41,970 nt of DNA from Guillardia theta CCMP2712 (Eukaryota > Cryptophyceae > Pyrenomonadales > Geminigeraceae): positions 968,363 to 1,010,332 of the forward strand of contig NW_005434666.1 of assembly GCF_000315625.1 (NCBI RefSeq), written 5' to 3'. The translations under genes and the position numbers were made by a program. A model generated the notes under the pieces. It saw only the letters and a list, made by a program, of their open reading frames with translations. It made no database searches and was not told where the DNA came from. This document shows positions 20,533 through 30,394 of the stretch, piece after piece (position 1 is the stretch's first letter; each line of letters starts with the position of its first letter).

Positions 20533-22191
20533 TCAGCAACTTTCCCCTTGCAAGGCCATGTGCCGCACCTTTCGCTCGGTACATGGTACCCAGGTCTGCT
20601 TCACCCTCCACCACCTTGCACGCGCCATCCCCCCTGTCTCCTCGTCAGCCCGAGCAACACACTCAACTTCTTGCCACCTTGACAGCTGCGGCATCGTCGC
20701 TGCAACCTGCCTGACCTGGTCAAAGTTCTCCCTCCCCTCCTCTCGGAGATCGCTTGCGAGACACTCACGCTCGCTGGAATCCTAACAGTCGCTTCCTCCA
20801 CCCCTTGCTCAGCAAGCGCGTGCGCGATCAGCGTCTGTCACATCAAAGTCACTCTCACGCTCCTCCGCCCCTTCCTCCCACCAAGAGCGCGTGACACCCT
20901 CCGTCAGATGTCAGCTCCTCCGACCCGACGAAGAAATCCGCGAGGAAGAATAGGTCTTTCCACTTGTCGTACCCTAGACTCAAGAACCCTCTGACCTCTT
21001 GCCCGTCCTCCTCCTTCGATCTGCTGCGCTGCAGCAGGAAGCCGCTGTCCCGCATGTTGCAGGGCATCCAACGCTGCCAGTACTCCACCTGATCCCGAAC
21101 GATGGGCCCGTCGAAACGCCCACGATGAAACTCCTCGTGCATCCTCATGAGCAGCTTCACCGTCGCCTCATCTTGCAAGTCTGCCGGAGTGACGCGATAG
21201 AAGAGGGGGACAGCTCCGACAAGGTCTTGAGAGACTCCCTCCAGCTCTGCTTCGTCCAGGATGCCATGGAAGTCAATGTAGCGCTTTGCTCGCACGGTGA
21301 CGTTCTTGAACGCCAGGGGTACAGACTGGAACCCACAGGATCGATACACCTGCTCCCTCGTCACTCATGCTCGACACATCGCATCCTCCCCGACCGCCGA
21401 CATGCTGGACGTGTGGAGGCTCAACAGTTGGAAGTCCGTCTGACCCTCAGCATAGGTCAGGAGCTTTCTGCACAACCCTTGCTTCCTTCGATCCGGACGC
21501 GTGCAGACTTCACCAACTCCTCCACATCTCAGCTGATCAGCTTGCGAGTAGCTGCAGGAACGACGTCAACGCAGTCACACTCCGGTATCAGCAACATTCT
21601 TCTCTGAAATATGCGCAGGGTGCTCGAGTACTGCCAGCACGTCAAGCGGTCAGGGGGTGTGGGAAACATTCATCGATGGTTCACCATCTCTTCGCAAGAT
21701 CGCTGAGAAGCTTCAGGTTGATCTTGAGCTACGAAGATAGTGTCTGCTTTCAGCGCTCAGGACCCCTCACGGTACAGATCTTCTGCACCGCTGTTCCTCC
21801 ATGGATCATTGTGATAGTGCTTGGCGAAATGATCTCTCAGCACACCCTGAAGAACATCAGGTGGTGAAGCAAACTACGACAACAACACAAGACCTTGAAG
21901 GCAAACATGGAGGATACAAAATCAAGCCAAGACTCCACCTCCTCAACTTGGATATTTCGGATTGTGAGCTGATGTTATTTGTCAGTTTCCAACTTCCTCT
22001 TGCGGCCAATCCCCCCACCCTTCCTGCAGCCTTCCACGCCCTCCCTCTTCCTCACCCATCGCTCATCTCCTCCCTCTTCCTCACCCATCGCTCATCTCCT
22101 CCTTCTGCTCTCCCTCCCTCCCTCCCTCCCGTACCTGGCCACAGTCTTCAGCCATGGTGACGACGATGATCGAGTCCACCTCAGAACTCAT
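20533..22191 (-). CDS. Eis-like GNAT N-acetyltransferase (nine exons)
   Basis: Exons 22191-22135, 21968-21894, 21846-21771, 21722-21685, 21630-21571, 21532-21411, 21356-20882, 20834-20769 and 20715-20533; phases agree at each junction; ~383 aa, the usual Eis length. The N-terminal GNAT fold starts LTIRNIQVEEVESWLDFV. Its acetyl-CoA loop is GGVGEVCTRPDRRKQGLCRKLL, and EQVYRSCGFQSV matches the conserved helix and Gly-Phe. The middle resembles the second GNAT-like lobe of Eis proteins (MRMHEEFHRGRFDGPIVRDQ, then VEYWQRWM; DGGCHALLTLIAHALAEQG). Eis-type enzymes acetylate amines on small molecules or lysines; the substrate here is unknown. The 21571/21532 junction could shift by one or two codons, and the 21411 donor has an alternative. 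There is no targeting signal, so probably cytosolic. A GC-rich island lies just upstream. Confidence 0.82.
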
Positions 22192-22799
22192 CACTAGTGA
22201 GGACCAAAGGAAGACACTTGCCACTACGAACTCCGAAACTCAGTTCGGGGACTGCCACTGCCGAGCGGGCCCGGGCAGCAGGGGACCGGGCCCCGGGCCG
22301 GCGGGCCTATAACCGTGAACTCCCGGAGCCTGCACTTAGCCGTCCGATGGCAGCCGCGGAGACTTGAATGGCCGCAGTAACTGACTCAGCGCCGGATGCG
22401 CTGCCGGCGACTCGCGAATGCTCCGCGGGAGTTGCCAGGCACATTTAAAACTAGCTTACTTTACCGTAGCCGCTGATAATAGGTGAAAGTTTAGTTACAC
22501 GAGGAGGTCAAAGGTGTTTAACTCGGATCCTTTAGATGTTGGTGGGCCCCTCAGATCCGAGGAGGCTTTATACTACTCTGAGCCCTACAAACTTGCTCGA
22601 TTCGCATGCTTTCCAACTTGACATCTAGGGCTCTCTTCCTCCTTCCTCCTCTTCCTCTCCGATGAAACTCATGGCTGCTCCTCCCACATTCCGCGTCCAG
22701 TTCATCGCCTTCTCACCCCTCGACTCTAGCCCTCCTCCAGGACCCCGACAGTCTTCGTTGGAGATACTCCCTGCTCCTCCTTCTCAGTCCGCCCACCGC

Positions 22800-22929
22800 C
22801 CTCCCTCACACCAAGATCCCCCAGCACCCAAGTCCCAGGCCGATGGCGGAAGCTGCTTCGTCCTCGACAACATCCTCAAGGCCAGGCTCAAGGCCCGGAG
22901 CTGCGGGTTGCGAGGAGCGAGGAGAGAGC
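22800..22929 (+). repeat. dispersed 130-bp duplication, copy 1
   Basis: Identical to 25842-25971 except for one base (TCGTCC versus TCGTTC), at an offset of 3042 bp. A second shorter block of shared sequence follows (from 23005; partner from 26038). One frame reads GGSCFVLDNILKARLKAR, a module seen again in divergent form on the minus strand at 30158-30260. Confidence 0.9.
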
Positions 22930-23897
22930 GCGGCTCGAGGCTGTCAAGGAGAGATATGGAAACTTTTCATGGTGAGCGCGGATTACCAGGCCCCGATCTG
23001 TCAAGCCCGACCGAGGAAGGAACGAGCGAGAGCTCTCCCTCCTCCTCCCTGCCGCCCCCGTAGATCTTGCCCAGGGGGCGTGTACACGCGGAGGCGGGAG
23101 TTGCTTCTGATTGTGTGCTTGCTAGAACAGAAAGAAGAACGAGCTAGTAAACATCCTGTACAGACTCCGTTCGTGACATGCTGAGAGGATGCAGAGAGGA
23201 CTGCTGCATTCCTCTCACAGCCAATGTCCGCCTCTCACACACATACATAAGGTTTCAACTAGAGTGCTCGAAAGGCCTCTACAACAAGGCAAAGATCATT
23301 GACGAAGACAGGGCAAGAGCTCAGCCTCGTTGACAACTGACGTGCATGTGGACTCTTGGAGAGCATTGGTTGCCGCAAAGAGCGGTAGCCATGGCGCTGA
23401 TACATCAAGCAGCATTCTAAAAGACCTAGTACGCGCGTGCTAACGTAGATGTTTGCTCTGGCAGAGGCCCGTGTTTCGTTCTTTAATGTGAATGTGTCGT
23501 TCACGTTACAGCTGTACACAGACCATCGTTAGTCTGCCTTCGCCGTGTCATATCAGCCGCCGAACAGACTCGTTCCATCGTGTTGCCATCACTTGGTGCA
23601 TTGTAGCGGATGTGTACACTTGAGAGGTTCGAGACAGATGACTTCAAAGCTCGCACCATGACCCAGCATCACTGCATCCACCCGCGACCATCACTGCCTG
23701 ATCTCCCTCAGTCAAGGAAAAACTCACTCACTGTCGTATTTTCACACATAGAGGCATTGTCTGTCTTGCCATCACAAAATGATCTGTTTGGTTGCTTCCG
23801 CTTTCAACACATACTCGTTATGACCATCTTGCTAAACATATCGTGACAGAAGGAGAGGATCGCAAAAATACCTACCAACCCACAACACTTGCCGCGA

Positions 23898-24425
23898 GGT
23901 ACCTTGCCTCTCGGCTCCTCGGAGTCTCTCTTGCCTGCATCAGAAGCGTCGCTGCCAGTGCTTGTCAAGGGGCTCCTGCCGGGGTCTCAAGGACAACTCG
24001 TAGCTCGTTCCTGGCTTTGCCTTCTCCCAACTGAGCCAATCTGGTCTCATGGAAGCTACAGGTCGCTACATGGTCCTCGCGCTGTGTCAGGGCTCTCGTT
24101 CTGTTCAAGGCGAAGGGCTCCTGCTGACCCGCCTCCTGGCTCAAGTCCGAGCCTCGCGAGCCGCAGCTCCGGGCCTTGAGCCTTGCGACGCGGATGAGCT
24201 TGGAAGGAGGGGCGCGAGGGGCGTGAGAGGGGAGCTTCATGGAAGGAGAGGGAGGAAGTGAAGCCTTGTGAACCTTGCCAAGGAGCAGCACAGGCGTGTA
24301 GCACTCTACAACTTTTACGGAGATTTGAGTCAAGATCGTTGGTAAGACCCAAAGAGCCCCTTGACAAGCAGCGACGCTGCGGATGCGGGCAAGAGAGACT
24401 CCGAGGAGCCGAGAGGCAAGCTACC
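23898..24425. repeat. fold-back inverted repeat
   Basis: The left arm (23898-23974) matches the reverse complement of the right arm (24354-24425), sharing GAGCCCCTTGACAAGCA, CAAGAGAGACTCCGAGGAGC and CGAGAGGCAAG with short indels. About 380 bp of spacer separates them. The spacer carries an inverted partial copy of the 22880/25925 repeat core (GCAGCTCCGGGCCTTGAG). It could be a fold-back transposon or a pair of inverted duplicates. No transposase is visible. Confidence 0.75.
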
Positions 24426-24731
24426 ATGCGGCCACCAGGTGTAGAGATGCAGAGATAGCGAAGTTGTATAAGCATGAAATGAACCATCGATATTCATCTG
24501 GGAGATGAGTGATGGTATGTTAGAGTGTTTTGAGCATGCAGTGACTATGGATGCTGCCCTGAGCTCTTCAGGGCCGTACCAGGGGTTATGCGGAGGAAAG
24601 GTGGAGGAATGCAGATCAGCATGTGGTACATCTGTTGAGCATGCCTTGCCTGCCATGACTCGTGATTGCTCGAACGTATTTCCCTTATTTACAAAATCGT
24701 GAAAGCAATACAAATATAATGCGATACAAGC

Positions 24732-25415
24732 GTACCTACACGCCTCATCTCAGTCTTCATTCCTCACCTACACGCCTCATCTCAGTCTTCATTCCTCACC
24801 TACACGCCTCATCTCAGTCTTCATTCCTCACCTACACGCCTCATCTCAGTCTTCATTCCTCACCTACACGCCTCATCTCAGTCTTCATTCCTCACCTACA
24901 CGCCTCATCTCAGTCTTCATTCCTCACCTACACGCCTCATCTCAGTCTTCATTCCTCACCGTACCTACACGCCTCATCTCGCTGAGTCTTCATTCCTCAC
25001 CGTACCTACACGCCTCATCTCAGTCTTCATTCCTCACCTACACGCCTCATCTCAGTCTTCATTCCTCACCTACACGCCTCATCTCAGTCTTCATTCCTCA
25101 CCTACACGCCTCATCTCAGTCTTCATTCCTCACCTACACGCCTCATCTCGCTGAGTCTTCATTCCTCACCGTACCTACACGCCTCATCTCAGTCTTCATT
25201 CCTCACCTACACGCCTCATCTCAGTCTTCATTCCTCACCTACACGCCTCATCTCAGTCTTCATTCCTCACCTACACGCCTCATCTCAGTCTTCATTCCTC
25301 ACCTACACGCCTCATCTCAGTCTTCATTCCTCACCTACACGCCTCATCTCAGTCTTCATTCCTCACCTACACGCCTCATCTCAGTCTTCATTCCTCACCT
25401 ACACGCCTCATCTCA
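24732..25415 (+). repeat. 32-bp minisatellite, about 21 copies
   Basis: Head-to-tail copies of a 32-bp unit starting CCTACACGCCTCATCTCAGT and ending CTTCATTCCTCA. They are nearly invariant except for two copies (near 24964 and 25136) where CAG becomes CGCTGAG and a CGTA is added between units. There are no unique spacers. It reads open in one frame only because 32-bp units shift through frames without stops. Confidence 0.95.
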
Positions 25416-25841
25416 GGCCTCTCAAGTCTTATAGTCTACCGGGTCTCCGACACTCAGCGCTGAGCAGTCGGCGGCCCGAGTAACTTGTGCCACGGTAGTT
25501 GTCGGCGCCGCCGGGCCGGGGACCGTATGATTTCTCTCCGAGGACTGTCGGACTCCGGGACTCCGGGATCAGAACTCTGAGGCGGGCCTTTGTCTTCTAC
25601 CAGGGGTGGTGGATACAAGTACCTCCTTGACTGGTACCGTGACACTCGTATCTGACCTCTTGCTGCTTCGCGTGCTCCTCGTACTCCCGTCCTGCTCTGG
25701 TCCTCGAATTGGCTCGCTACACTTTCCTCCCTTCCCTTCCCTCCTATGCTGCTGACCTCCCTCCCCTTCCCACCTATGCAGCTGACCTCCTCCCCCTTCC
25801 CTCCTATGCAGCTGACCCTCCATGACTTGCCTCGTCTCCCT

Positions 25842-25971
25842 CCTCCCTCACACCAAGATCCCCCAGCACCCAAGTCCCAGGCCGATGGCGGAAGCTGCTT
25901 CGTTCTCGACAACATCCTCAAGGCCAGGCTCAAGGCCCGGAGCTGCGGGTTGCGAGGAGCGAGGAGAGAGC
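25842..25971 (+). repeat. dispersed 130-bp duplication, copy 2
   Basis: Second copy of 22800-22929. Flanking sequence is unrelated upstream (here a CCCTTCCCTCCTATGCAGCTGA-like degenerate tandem at about 25730-25820). The near-perfect identity implies a recent copy or gene conversion. Confidence 0.9.
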
Positions 25972-26411
25972 CCGGCGAGGGCTCGAGGCAGGAGCGGGTG
26001 AACAGGAGCTCTTGACTTTCAAGCTCCTTTCTGCCATGCCCGACCGAGGAAGAAACGAGCGAGAGCTCTCCCTCCTGCAGCCCTTGGGGAAGGCGCGAGC
26101 ATGTAAATTTATCTTGTACTTACTCTACTAAGATTTCTCGTATCCTGTTCCTCGTCCGTATGCTGTCTCTCCCAGCGCAATCTCTTCCTCCCCTTCCCCC
26201 CGCCACCTCCTTATTGCCCCCTCCGACAAGAATGTCGCCTGCTCGCTCACAGACAAACAATCGTTTCCTTTATGTCTCCCTACAAACGACCAGCTTGCCC
26301 TCGTGGCCTCTCAACTTTAGCGCAATACAGAATCATGCCCTCGCGCCCTCCCCCGCTGCGTCTCCTCGTTCGTTGATACCTTCCTCCCCTCGTCAAGAAA
26401 CCGAGGGCTTT

Positions 26412-28651
26412 CTAGCGACCTGAAAAGTGCATCGCTCCAGCATCGCTCTGAATGTCCTTGAACTCCCATCGACACACAGACGTCTGAGTGATCGCGTGTC
26501 AACAGCTTTCACCACACTCCAACACAAACCTTGATCTGAGTGTAGAAGTGCACAGAAGATTTGCCTGCATGCCCAAAGATTCGTCAGAGCACACACCGGC
26601 AACCCATCACAGTCTGCCGACCATAGAAGTGATGCTCTCCAAGGATAGAACCCTTCGACGAGCTCCAGCAGAAGAATGGGAGGGGAACAGGAACGGGCAC
26701 ATTGATGCCGATCTGCCCGACCTCGATCTCATGCTGCCAAGTTTCCCTTAGTCAAAGTCTCAACCGTCGTGCTTCTCTACCTGAAACTTTCTGGCGGCCC
26801 CTCCGTTCTGCGTGAAGAGAGCGACTCCGTTGCCCATGTCGTTGGCGTTTACGAAGTGGATGGCGGCTTCCAGCGAGTCCACGCATACAACGCTCAGCAC
26901 GGGGCCGAAGACTTCCTCCTACCAGCGAGCAGAGCGTGTCAGCAGGCAGGTAGAGCTCAGCGTCTGCAAGGACCTTGTAGCAGGGCATGCTTGTCGTTAC
27001 CCCAGAGATGATAGTCGGCCCGATGAAATTTCCCTTGTCAAATCCTTCCACCTTCATCCTTGCTCAGTTCCTGCAACATGCACCGCAAGCGCCTCACTTT
27101 CACTCCTCGCCCGTCCAGATCTAAAGTGGCGCCTGCGTCCACAGAAGCCTGCAAGTCCACCGTGACATCCTTGCTCCTTCTGTGAAGAGAGAGAAGCGAG
27201 GGAAGGGAGTAGAGGCCGAGGCAGACAGACAAAGGAGGGGCTGGGAGCGGGAGCTGGAGGCTGAAGCGCCGGAGGCAAACGAGAGACCTGAATGATCTGC
27301 TCGATCCTCTTGAGAGAGGCTTGACTGATCACAGGCCCGATGTCCGTGCCCTCTGCCGCTCCGTGCCCGACCCGGTACTCCTTGGCCTGCACTGCCCATT
27401 ACCGATCGCACCTGTGTCTCTTCTCCTTTACCTTAGCTACGAACTCTGGGAGGAAGGAGCTCGCAGAGCCCACGAATACGCACACGCTGATCGCCATGCA
27501 TCTGTTTCGCTCACTTCAGCATTGCCCAACCTAGGTTTCTCTCTACTCCACCTTTGACCAGCCGCTCCGAAGGCTGCTCCCAAGATTCCGTTGATGGCCT
27601 GAGCCGCAGCAAGTGAGAGACCAGGAGGAAGCGCAAGGGAGTCAGGAAGGAGGAGGGAGAGGAGAGGTTCGAGGCAGACAGCACCTGCTCCTTGTTAGCA
27701 TCAGGCATCACCACCGCGTGGTTCTTAGCTCCCATGTTACACTGCACCCTCTTCCCCGCCTGGCGTCAAAGAAGAGTCAGCTCATCCAGACCTGTCCAGC
27801 TGAGCATCACCTTGGTGCACATGTCGTAGATGGCTCGGCCAACTAGGCTGCTTCCCACGAACGAGACTGCCCTGATCGCAGGATGGTTGCAAATGAAATC
27901 TGCCGCGTCCTTGCCGCCATGGAGGACACTCACGATCCCCTTGGGGAAACCGGCTTCGATAGCTAGCTTCACGATCATCATGCCCGCCGAGGGAACTTTC
28001 TCAGAAGGCTTGAGGATGAACGCGTTGCCTGTTCCCAGCGCGATCGGCATCATCCATAGAGGAATCATAGCAGGAAAGTTGAATGGGGCAATTCCACCGA
28101 CGACGCCGAGGGGTTGACGGATGGTGAAGGTATCCATATCCCTACTGATCTGCTCCACTGCCTCTCCCATCATGAGCGTTGGCATCCCGAGACAGTGCTC
28201 GACTACTTCGATGCCTCTAGTGACATCTCCCAGTGCGTCGACCTTGGTCTTCCCGTTTTCTCTCACGATGACGTCAGCAATCCTGTCCTTGTGTTCCACC
28301 AGCAACGTCTGGAACTTGATCATGACCCTCGTCCTCTGCTGCACCGGGACTTCTCTCCATTTCTTCTGGGCCTCGCTGGCTGAATGCACTATCAGCTCCA
28401 TCTCCTCTCTTGTCGAGCATGGCACCCTGTAGAAATCGATCATCTTTGTGTAAAGGTCGAATTCAAAAGCAATTTGGTTGCCTGCAAAGCACTTGTTGTG
28501 TACTTGGGTCCACGACATCAATCAAGTCACTCGAGACCGACGAAACTTCCTCTCCATTGATGATCAGGGGCAGTACTTTGACGTCCATGTTCGCTCTGCT
28601 GAGACATGAAGGCTTAGTGAGGTTCAACCTTCCAGCTGCCCACTCCCCCAT
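26412..28651 (-). CDS. ALDH6A1: methylmalonate-semialdehyde dehydrogenase (CoA-acylating)
   Basis: Twelve exons: 28651-28482, 28426-27811, 27759-27685, 27598-27552, 27501-27432, 27380-27288, 27169-27098, 27051-26974, 26918-26781, 26733-26622, 26564-26530 and 26483-26412; phases agree; 525 aa. The enzyme oxidises methylmalonate or malonate semialdehyde to propionyl- or acetyl-CoA with NAD+ in valine and pyrimidine breakdown, normally in mitochondria. Family marks: [20 protein letters not shown] with the oxyanion Asn, [40 protein letters not shown], catalytic Cys in [22 protein letters not shown] and [17 protein letters not shown]. The N-terminus ([20 protein letters not shown]) is basic and could be a short mitochondrial presequence. 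The first intron uses a GC donor (TGCAG|GCAACC), because no GT donor restores the frame. The 27169 acceptor is the least certain. Confidence 0.95.
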
Positions 28652-30157
28652 ACCATTAGAACATTTGGTTCAAAACTTCTACAGCCATTCCTCATCATTC
28701 AACCAATCCTATCATCGTATTCCCTCTTGTCTCCGCCCTTCTCCTTTCTGGCTTCCTTCATAAATCCATTTTCCCTTGACGATCCTCCCTTTTCTGTATC
28801 GCTTCCTCACACCCATCACTACCACCCTCCCTTCCCTCTCCCTCCCTCCCTCTGCCCTTTGACTCTCTCATCTCTCCTCTCCTCTCTCTCCTTTCTCTCC
28901 TCTCTCTCTCCTTTCTCCTCCCTCTTCTCTATTCTCTCCTTCCCTCCCTCCCCTCTCCCTCCCTCCCTCTCCTGCAACAAACTTGCAACAGTGCTCTTAT
29001 AACCTCGACCCACCCCCTATCTTCACCATTATGAGACCCTACCCTGCCTTGGCTGCTGCAACGCCTCAGTGATCACGCCGGCGGGCCCGGCGCCCGGCCG
29101 GGGCCGCCGGGTCGGGCCGGGCCCGGGCCGGGATGAGATCACACGGCCCGTCGGCGACGGTCACCCGTACAGTTGACTTGTAGTACTACAATGGCGGCGC
29201 CCCGTACTGTAACGCCGGTTTCAATGGCTCGGCCCTCGGCCCTGAAGGCCGCAGTCGGAGCCCTCAGCCAAGCACTGCCAGACTGACACCGAGGCTGTGA
29301 AACAGTCTGATGACCGTAGGCTCAAGTGATGAAGGGCGTGCTCCGAAAGCCTCGGATCCAGCAGGAGTCGAGCGAGAATGGACATCATTCAAGAACTGTT
29401 CCTGACACATCATGGCATCCGCTGGCATCATGGCACTGCCGCATGTAACTAGTAAGCCTGCCAGGCTGAGTGCAGAGGATATTGGAGCCTGAGGACTCCG
29501 AGCGAAACCGTGGCATATGCTAGTGGAGAACGAAGAGGAGAAGGAGGCAGAGAATCGGTTATGGCAGGGAAGGCCAAGTAGAAGCATCGGCCCGGACCTC
29601 TCGAGGAGCCAAGTTGACTCTCGTACCGTGACAGCTAGGATAGCCTGATCCGCTCCTCCCGCAAGTCACGAGTCGTCGAGGAGAGCCTGAAGGTTGCGCT
29701 CTAATTGCATGTCCTCAGAAGCTGCCGATACGCACAGCCTCCTCTCTCCTCCCACGACCGTGGGGGTCAAAGAGTTGAGGGAGTAGCTGCGCACTACCTC
29801 TTTGAGTCGTACCAGACAATCTCCAGCATGACTCGACCTCTCCTAGTCCTTCGAGCCCCGTCTGTTCTTCTCTCCGTCTCCTGTCTGCGATCTCGAGCGT
29901 AATGTGCCCACTGGTCTACCATCGCATGCATACACCGGATGATCGACCTTGAGTCAGATACTGTTAGATCCCTACCCTTCAATCATGAGATTTCGGATGC
30001 TCGCGATATGCAATGTGGTGAGTGACACGGTTGAGGGAAGGAGTAGATCAGGGAATAGTCTTTCCTTGTTGCTTTGACACCATGCTTTAATCCACACAAA
30101 CTAATGTACACGTCTTCAAAATATCAGTAAACAAAATCGAAAATGTCTAATGCTGCG
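28652..30157. other. gene-poor region with CT tract and GC-rich island
   Basis: CT-rich simple sequence at about 28830-28975. An extremely GC-rich island (29070-29240) is built from CCGGGC, GGCCCG and CCGCCGG strings. A 107-aa frame on the minus strand (29264-29587) is not convincing as a protein. Nothing recognisable from 29590 to 30157. Confidence 0.5.
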
Positions 30158-30394
30158 CTAGATAATACTCGGGGCCTCCCCAGGGCGTTCCTGAGCTTTC
30201 TGTCTTGCCTTGAGGATGTTCTTGAGAACAAAGTTGCTGCTCTCAAGGCCGTTGGGTTTCGCGGTCATGGCTGAGCGATGCTGCAGCGCGGCGGGGGCAG
30301 CTTCTTTCACAGGGCGTTGTTGAGGCTCGGCGGTGTTGCTATCCGCATGGAGGTCGACGATGCGAATGGATCTTGAGGATTCGACGAGCTGCAT
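30158..30394 (-). CDS. hypothetical protein or terminal exon with repeated module
   Basis: A 78-aa frame from ATG at 30394 to a stop. The C-terminal part reads SSNFVLKNILKARQKAQERP, clearly related to GGSCFVLDNILKARLKAR encoded on the other strand of this window at 22830-22910 and 25875-25950. Conservation at the protein level, with DNA only roughly 70% alike by eye, suggests a once-coding module. Function unknown. It could be a real small gene, the last exon of one, or a decayed copy. Confidence 0.35.
   Translation of the reverse strand: MQLVESSRSIRIVDLHADSNTAEPQQRPVKEAAPAALQHRSAMTAKPNGLESSNFVLKNILKARQKAQERPGEAPSII

Larger units (their letters stand above)
22192..26411. other. 4.2-kb gene-poor repeat-rich region
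   Basis: Between the start of the acetyltransferase and the end of the dehydrogenase there is no gene I can support. It holds GC-rich islands (22240-22440, 25450-25570), a 130-bp direct duplication, a fold-back inverted repeat and a 32-bp minisatellite, each listed separately. Segments 23185-23890 and 24430-24730 show nothing recognisable. Several open frames exist, but they follow the repeats and lack protein-like continuity. Confidence 0.6.

Noticed and set aside
22843-23184. 113-aa frame starting MAEAASSSTTSS
   Set aside because: It lies over the dispersed repeat in a different frame from the conserved FVLDNILKAR reading and breaks down in the second copy.
24732-25415. CRISPR-like array
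   Set aside because: The 32-bp units are head-to-tail with no unique spacers, in a eukaryotic genome. It is a minisatellite.
29264-29587. 107-aa minus-strand frame
   Set aside because: It starts next to a GC-rich island, has no recognised motif or splice partner, and its composition is not convincing.
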